Shown here in pieces: positions 58,391-64,000 of a stretch of DNA of 64,000 nucleotides. Source of the stretch: Rehmannia glutinosa (Eukaryota; Streptophyta; Magnoliopsida; Lamiales; Orobanchaceae). The DNA is taken from NCBI GenBank assembly GCA_016081115.2, contig CM071932.1, forward strand, positions 59,489,639-59,553,638, in the 5' to 3' direction. The notes under the pieces are model-generated. The model ran no database searches and had not been told where the DNA came from. It saw nothing but the letters and a program-made list of their open reading frames with translations. The number at the start of each line of letters is the position of its first letter. Positions within the stretch are counted from its first letter, which is position 1. The translations under genes and the position numbers were made by a program.

Positions 58391-59538
58391 GCTTACGTTT
58401 GTATTTTGCACGTTTTTAAAACTTAGGGGCGAAAAATCGGATTTTTGGTTGAAAATTCGGATTTTGGAAAAACTGAAAAAACAGTGGGATAAACAGGTTG
58501 AGGGCAACCGGCGACCGGTTGCCCTAAGCCATTTCTTGGATTAAAATGGTTCTGTCTTCAGCATTCGCAAGTTTAACATTTTTTTTTTTGCCATTTTTCG
58601 TCCTTTTGCCAAATTTTCACATATCTCATTCAAAAATGGTTTTCATGCATTTTTTTCACATCATGGACATTATATATCATGATCATCATCATTATGGCTC
58701 ATCTTTTCCGATCAAATGGTAAGAATTTCTCGTCTTTTGCTCAATTGGGTTGAACCCTTGAGTTTATGACCTTATGGTATATTTCTGATATTTTTTGCAT
58801 ATGATTTTGATGAGCTTATTTATTATGATTGAATTGTATAATGATTGAGGTGAATTGGTGATAAAATTTTTTGGCTTGTAACATTTACTAAGGTTATATA
58901 CAACCTCATTTATTTTTCACGCACACAAGGTGTTCGATAAAATGTTGCAATGAATATTTCAACTTCTACATGATTCTCTTGCTTTCAAAAGTCTTTTATA
59001 CTTATTGAGATCATGCTTTGGCAAACGAAACGAGCGTATGAACTCTTCATATTACATTTCTCCCATCTCCCTTGGATTTTACGCTTTAATTGCTCAACGG
59101 TTAATAAACCGTCCCTTTGGCGCACTTTGATATTATTGTATGGTGTTTTCACCATTCTAACATTCTTTTTGATGATTCCAAAGGGGGAGAAATAGGATCG
59201 TTATCTCAAGAAAAGCTAATAAAAGCTCGCAATAAAAGCTATGGCTTCCTAAAGCCAAGAATACCTAGTCCATGGCTTGAATTTTGGACTCAAATGAAAT
59301 AGATTATAAGTATTGTGACAGGGGGAGCTTCTTAGCTCATGATTCATCTTATATAAGCTTGTTATAGCTTGTGTTTCTAACTTATAATAATCGTTTGTTG
59401 ATATGCTCATAAATAGGGGGAGCTTTGTATGAAATACTTTTAACGGATAGTTCTCTCGTAAAACCGGAAAACTGATTTGTTTTCAAAGTCGTCCTCGAGA
59501 AAATTGTTTTGGTTTGTAATCATCAAAAAGGGGGAGTT
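58391..59538 (+). other. Copia 3' non-coding region
   Basis: This 1.15-kb stretch between RNase H and the 3' LTR has no credible ORF. Purine-rich AAAGGGGGAGAAATAGG (about 59179), CAGGGGGAGCTTC (about 59319) and ATAGGGGGAGCTTTG (about 59414) precede the real PPT at 59526-59537, an arrangement known from SIRE-like elements. Confidence 0.6.
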
Positions 59539-60741
59539 TGTTAGATTAATGTTTTTATCATGATTTTGATGATTATGTTCGATTTTGTTCAAATGAGTTT
59601 TTAAACCAAAACAATGTCCCTAAATGTTGTCTAAATACTTCCGATCGACTTAAAATGTTTTTACCATTTTTGGAGTATTTTTGGAGTTTATTTTCGATAA
59701 AAAATTGGACAACACATTTGTTTGAGCTCAACCCGGTCGCCCTATAGGGCAACCCGTACTGAGTTGAGTGAGAAACAGAAAATGGGCGTAAGAAAAAAGG
59801 GGGGGCGGCCGAGTCGACGACGGTGGTCGACCGGTGAGGGCGGCCGGTGACCGCCGGGCGACACTGCACAGGAGTTGGTTTTTGTTCGGACTCTCTGTTT
59901 CGTAAAATCTTCAAGTCAACCGGTCATAGCTAAGGCGGCCGGTAGCACCCCCTCCGACCGGTCCCCCTGTGTAAAAATTCGCGAGAATTCAATTTCAATC
60001 TTATCTCTCTTGCGACCGGTCGAACCCTATGTTTATCAAAGAAACTATCATTGCGTTTTGAATGACTTTTCCTATTTTGTGGGATTGATTTCAGCTATAT
60101 TGATCATTTTTAATGGTTTCTTTTAAGCAAATCACTCCCCGAGGAGGAGCCAATGTCTGGAAATGAAAGCCAAGTCCTCTCCTATAAATAGAGGCTTCAT
60201 TCAAGCAACAAGACACAACACTCCATACAAGCAAAAGAGCAAACAAAGCAAACATTTTTATATCTTGTTGTATTAGCCTAAGCACTTTCACTTGCACAAA
60301 TTTGAGGTCTAGGCTTTCAATTCTTGATTACACTTGTACTCATATTGTTTTCATTGAGTTGTAATCTTGATTTTGGTCATCATTCAACACAAGACATCCT
60401 TGTGAGTATTCTTGTGGTAAGAATACACTTGGGTGATCTAGGTGATAGGTGTTTGAAGGTTGTGGTAATCTTCAAAGGTGTTGAAAGAGGGTTGTGGTAA
60501 TCCTCAAGGTGTTGTAAGAGGGTTGTGGTAATCCTCAAGGTGGTGAAAGAGGGTTGTGGTAATCCTCAAGGTGTTGTATTATTTTTTGGTAAATTAATAA
60601 AATCTTTTTTTCTTTTTGAAATCCATCCCGGATATACTGGGGTGGTAGTAGATTAGGCCCTAGGTGGGTTGAACTACTATAAATCGACGTGTGTTATTTA
60701 TTCACCCCCCCTCTATATTATTGTAGCCACTTGGACTAACA
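59539..60741 (+). repeat. 3' LTR of the Copia element
   Basis: 1203 bp, close to the 5' LTR but 68 bp shorter. Differences concentrate in the GC-rich GGTCGACCGG segment (59800-59870) and near the 3' end (about 60690-60710). It ends ACTAACA at 60741. Confidence 0.92.
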
Positions 60742-63700
60742 GCGATGAGGTGAAAGAGGTTACAATTTTTTTTGGTTTTGATGGTTTTCATGCGGTCAGT
60801 TGCAATGTTTCAAATGGAGGAAGGAGAGGTGATTTGTGTTTACTATGGAAGGGATATTATGTTTTTCAGTTGGGATGGACTCTCTCCACCACATTGATGG
60901 GATGGTTGAGGGTTTGGAGGAGCAGTGGAGACTAACGGGGTTTTACGATTGGCCAGAGGAGACTCTAAGCACCAATCGTGGGACCTTATGTGAGAGCTAT
61001 CTAGCACACCGAATGCCAGTTGGCTCTGTTTAGGGGATTTCAATAAAATTTTGTATCAATATGAAAAAGAGGGGGGTTGGTTGAAGGACAGTGCAAAGCT
61101 CGCGGCATTTCACCAAGCCATTCAGGATGCACAATTGGAAGATTTGTGTTATGAAGGATACTCTTTTATGTGGACAAACAACCAACAAGGGGACGCAAAT
61201 ATACAAGAGAGGCTCGACCGGTGCTTGGGTAATCAGGGATGGATTTCGATGTTTCCGGGATACAAAATAATCCATCTTCCTCGAGTGGGGTCGGATCACT
61301 ATAGGATGATTATTAATTGGCGGCACTTGCATGGGGCGAACGGACATAAGGGGCAAAAAAGATGAAATTTATTTCGGTTTGAGTCAATGTGGCTGCTCGA
61401 TGAGTCATGCCAACAAGTCATTCGAAAGACGTGGGATAGGGATCAGGTTGCTTCCAATATCCAATCGGTTTCTTCTAGAATTCGGGCATGCGGGGTTCAA
61501 TTGTCTATTTGGGAGAAGTCACATTTTGGAAATGTTGGTGAGCAACTGAGGGAGTGCGAAAAGTCCTTATAGGATAAATTAATAGTCCAGATAACCGACA
61601 TGGTTATACGGAGAGGCAACAACTTGAAGTGAAACTTAGAGATTTACATTTGAAACAGGAGAAAATGTGGCATCAACATTCACGAGCTAATTGGATTAAG
61701 GACAGGGATCAAAACACGACCTTTTTTCATAGATTAGCCAATGGGTGTAGAGCCCGAAATTCGGTGGAGAGAATTCGGGATGCGGAGGGCGTGTGGAGGG
61801 AGGAGGCGAAGGACATTGAAAGGGTTTTGACTGATTATTACCATGGGTTGTTTACTTTAGACGAAAAATTGGCTATGGAAACAGCTCTGGACGTTGTGGA
61901 ACACAAAACGATGGAATCCGCTTGTGAAATCCCGTCACGACCGTTTGTGGCAGAGGAAGTAACGGCGGCTCTGGCACAAATGCAGCCTACAAAATCACCC
62001 GGACCAGACGATATGTTTGTATTCTTTTTTCAAAAATTATGGCTTATCTTAAAGTCTGATATTGTTTCTACTATTCTTTCGATTTTGAATGGCGATGTTA
62101 GCCCCCGTGAGCTCAACAACACATTCATTGTTCTCATCCCAAAGAAAAAAACGTCCAGAAAATGTCTTAGACTACAAGCCTATTAGTTTATGCAATGTCC
62201 TTTTCAAATTAATTACAAAAACGATTGCTAATAGGCTTAAGTTAGTCATCCCCTCCCTTATCCACTGCACCCAATCTGCCTTTGTCCCTGGGCGACTTAT
62301 TACTGATAACACCCTCCTTGATTTTGAAATTTTCCATTCCATGAAGCATAATCAAGCTAAAAAACGAGCCTTAGTTGCCTTTAAACTTGACATGTCAAAA
62401 ACATATGACAAAGTGGAATGATTTTTTCTCCAACATGTGATGCTTAAAATAGGAATCCCCACCCCCTTTGTGCATCTTATAATGAAATGTGTAAAAAGTC
62501 TTTTTTCATTCTTTTAAATGGACAGTTGGGAGCCTGGGAGCCAGTTTTAGTCCTTCTAGGGGTATCCGACAAGGGGACCCCCTATCTCCTTATCTTTTTC
62601 TTTTATGTGCAGAGGCTTTTTCATCTTTAATACGAAAAGCGGAGTTCAGTGGATGGCTTCATGGAATTAAAATTAGCCGAAGAGCACCAAAGATTTCACA
62701 TCTTTTATTCGCAGATGACAGTATTATCTTTGGGCGAGCCAATGAGAGAGAAATTCATACGACAAGGAGGATTATCCAGGAGTATGAGTAGGCATCCGAC
62801 CAACGCATAAGTTTGGAAAACTCGGAGGTTTCTTTTAGCCGGGAAGTAGGGATGGAGGTACAGGATGCGCTAGCAGTTCGATTGGGAGTTACAAGGGTAG
62901 CGAAGCATGCTATATACCTAGGAATGCCGGTAGTGGTGGGACGTTCAAAAAAGGAAATTTTTGCAAAAGTGGTGGATCGAGTACGAAATAAATTGAAGGA
63001 CTGAAAGGGCGTTACTTATCGGCGGCGGGAAAGATGATCCTCATTCAATCAGTTGCTCAAGTTATACCCTCCTACATGATGAGTTGTTTCATGTTCCCTA
63101 CGCAGATTTGTAACCAAATTAATTCTCTCATTAGCAGCTTCTGGTGGGGGTAGAAAAGAGAGGAACGACGGATTCACTGGAAAGCATGGGGTTATTTATG
63201 TCGTTCGAAGAAAGAAGGAGGATTGGCTTTAAGGATTTGAAGTGCTTTAACGAAGCGCTGCTAGCAAAGCAAGGATGGCGTCTGATCCAACATGAGAGCT
63301 CCCTTCTATCCAAAGTCCTCAAACAAAGATACTTCCCCAGGAAAAATTTCCTCGATGCTACAATTGGCCATAATCCATCCTTTACATGGAGAAGCATTGT
63401 AGATAGTAGGAAAATTCTTTGAGGGGGTCTTCGGTGGAATATTGAAGACGGAGAACGAGTTCATATTTGGGACGATCCTTGGATACCAGAAAACCTTTTG
63501 TTTTGTCCTCAGTCTAGACGTCCAGCAGAGATTACCACAAGCCGAGTTAGGGACTTTATAATACCCAAGCTTGGAGTGTGGGATGAAAATCTGCCGAACT
63601 AGCTACTCACCACAACAGAAGTCCGAGCAATAAGGTCGATTCCACTGTGCACAAATCGCAAGGATGATAAGTTAGTTTGGCATTATTCTAAAGACGGTAA

Positions 63701-64000
63701 ATACAGTCAAATCGGGATACAAGGTGGCGAAGGCATTAAAGAAGGATGAGACTCGATCGTCGGCATCATCTGGTAACAATTCGAAAATATGGCAGTGGCT
63801 ATGGGCATTATAGTTCCCAAACAAAGTGAAAATTTTCCTATGGAAATGTGTGTATGGGATATTACCAACTACGGAGGCCCTTATGTGAAAAGGAGTCCAG
63901 ATTGATTGGTTATGTACTAGATGTGGGCTGGGGATTGAAATGAACGAACACGCTGTGCGGGATTGTAATTGGATGGAGTTTTTTTGGTCGGTCTCCCCTC
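60742..64000 (+). pseudogene. LINE ORF2 remainder (endonuclease, RT, zf-RVT)
   Basis: After the Copia insertion the endonuclease resumes (EVKEVTIFFGFDGFHAVSCN, GDLCLLWK, then DLCYEGYSFMWTNNQQGD and RLDRCLGN). A linker follows (WIKDRDQNTTFFHRLANG). RT marks are TKSPGPDD, LITKTIANRLKLVIPSLIH, QSAFVPGRLITDN, the active-site LLFADDSIIFGRAN, and PSYMMSCFMFPTQIC. A C-terminal zf-RVT-like region at the end reads KVKIFLWKCVYGILPTTEAL, then LCTRCGLGIEMNEH. The ORF is broken by about ten stops or shifts (for example near 61032, 62187, 62420, 62510, 62790 and 63003) and continues past 64000. Intact relatives nick target DNA and prime reverse transcription on it. Confidence 0.88.

Larger units (their letters stand above)
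52454..60741 (+). mobile_element. Copia LTR retrotransposon (SIRE-like) inside the LINE
   Basis: This 8.3-kb element has LTRs at 52454-53724 and 59539-60741 (TGTTAGAT ... ACTAACA). An exact 5-bp duplication GCGAT lies at 52449-52453 and 60742-60746. PBS TGGTATCAGAGCC (53727-53739) is of initiator-Met tRNA type. PPT AAAAAGGGGGAG lies at 59526-59537. The gene order protease, integrase, RT, RNase H is that of Copia. Long LTRs and repeated GGGGGAG motifs upstream of the 3' LTR suggest the SIRE/Maximus lineage, which is inference. Confidence 0.92.
50400..64000 (+). mobile_element. L1-like LINE, interrupted by Copia, truncated by window end
   Basis: A plant L1-type retrotransposon with ORF1 (50777-52331) and ORF2 (52329 to beyond 64000). 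ORF2 is split at 52453/60747 by the Copia element. The 5' limit is approximate: a leader with GGTTAACCCTAGGGTTTCTG-like sequence starts near 50400. The 3' end and poly-A lie outside the window. Many stops show that it is dead. Confidence 0.85.

Overview
This is a plant nuclear (eudicot-type) window. It holds two intron-bearing single-copy genes embedded in nested transposable elements. The gene structures, the plant-type LTR elements, the L1-like LINE and the Mutator-like transposase all point to a higher plant. An asterid such as a Lamiales species is my guess, not something the sequence proves. I see no tRNA, rRNA or CRISPR.

Layout. (1) 1-2822, minus strand: decayed Mutator-like (MULE) transposase gene running off the left edge, with an unusual cluster of palindromes in its inferred leader intron. 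(2) 3.1-8.1 kb: AT-rich DNA with several small non-autonomous elements recognised by inverted ends and target duplications. They include a 160-bp hAT-type element nested in a 1.36-kb element, and two elements side by side sharing one target sequence. (3) 8439-12534, plus strand: intact 18-exon ERD6-like sugar transporter (485 aa). (4) 12822-15722, minus strand, convergent with it: intact 4-exon alpha/beta hydrolase (322 aa). Foldback MITEs sit in an intron of each gene and just upstream of the hydrolase. (5) 16.7-30.1 kb: a Helitron remnant (helicase C-terminus at 17443-18136, hairpin end near 29985), split by an 11.5-kb minus-strand Athila-type Gypsy element (18329-29815, TSD AGTAA) with an env-like extra ORF. 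A 94-bp direct repeat flanks the block. (6) 30584-33406: a DNA-transposon-like unit (TSD TAA) carrying rearranged Athila integrase sequence. (7) 33600-46030, plus strand: a 12.4-kb Tat/Retand-type Gypsy element (TSD AAATG) with two RNase H regions and a long antisense ORF, itself split by a probable solo LTR. (8) 46.0-50.2 kb: intergenic DNA with a CACTA-like MITE and a GC-rich hAT-like MITE (8-bp TSD). (9) 50.4-64.0 kb, plus strand: an L1-like LINE whose endonuclease is split by an 8.3-kb Copia (SIRE-like) element (52454-60741, TSD GCGAT). The LINE runs off the right edge.

Only the sugar transporter and the hydrolase look functional. All the large element ORFs carry stops and/or frameshifts, apart from the env-like ORF of the Athila element, which is open. 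Insertion order can be read from interruptions: LINE before Copia, Helitron before Athila, Tat before solo LTR, hAT MITE after its 1.36-kb host. Exon boundaries, target-site duplications (TSDs) and LTR limits were read by eye from the sequence. Family names come from remembered domain motifs, not from a search.
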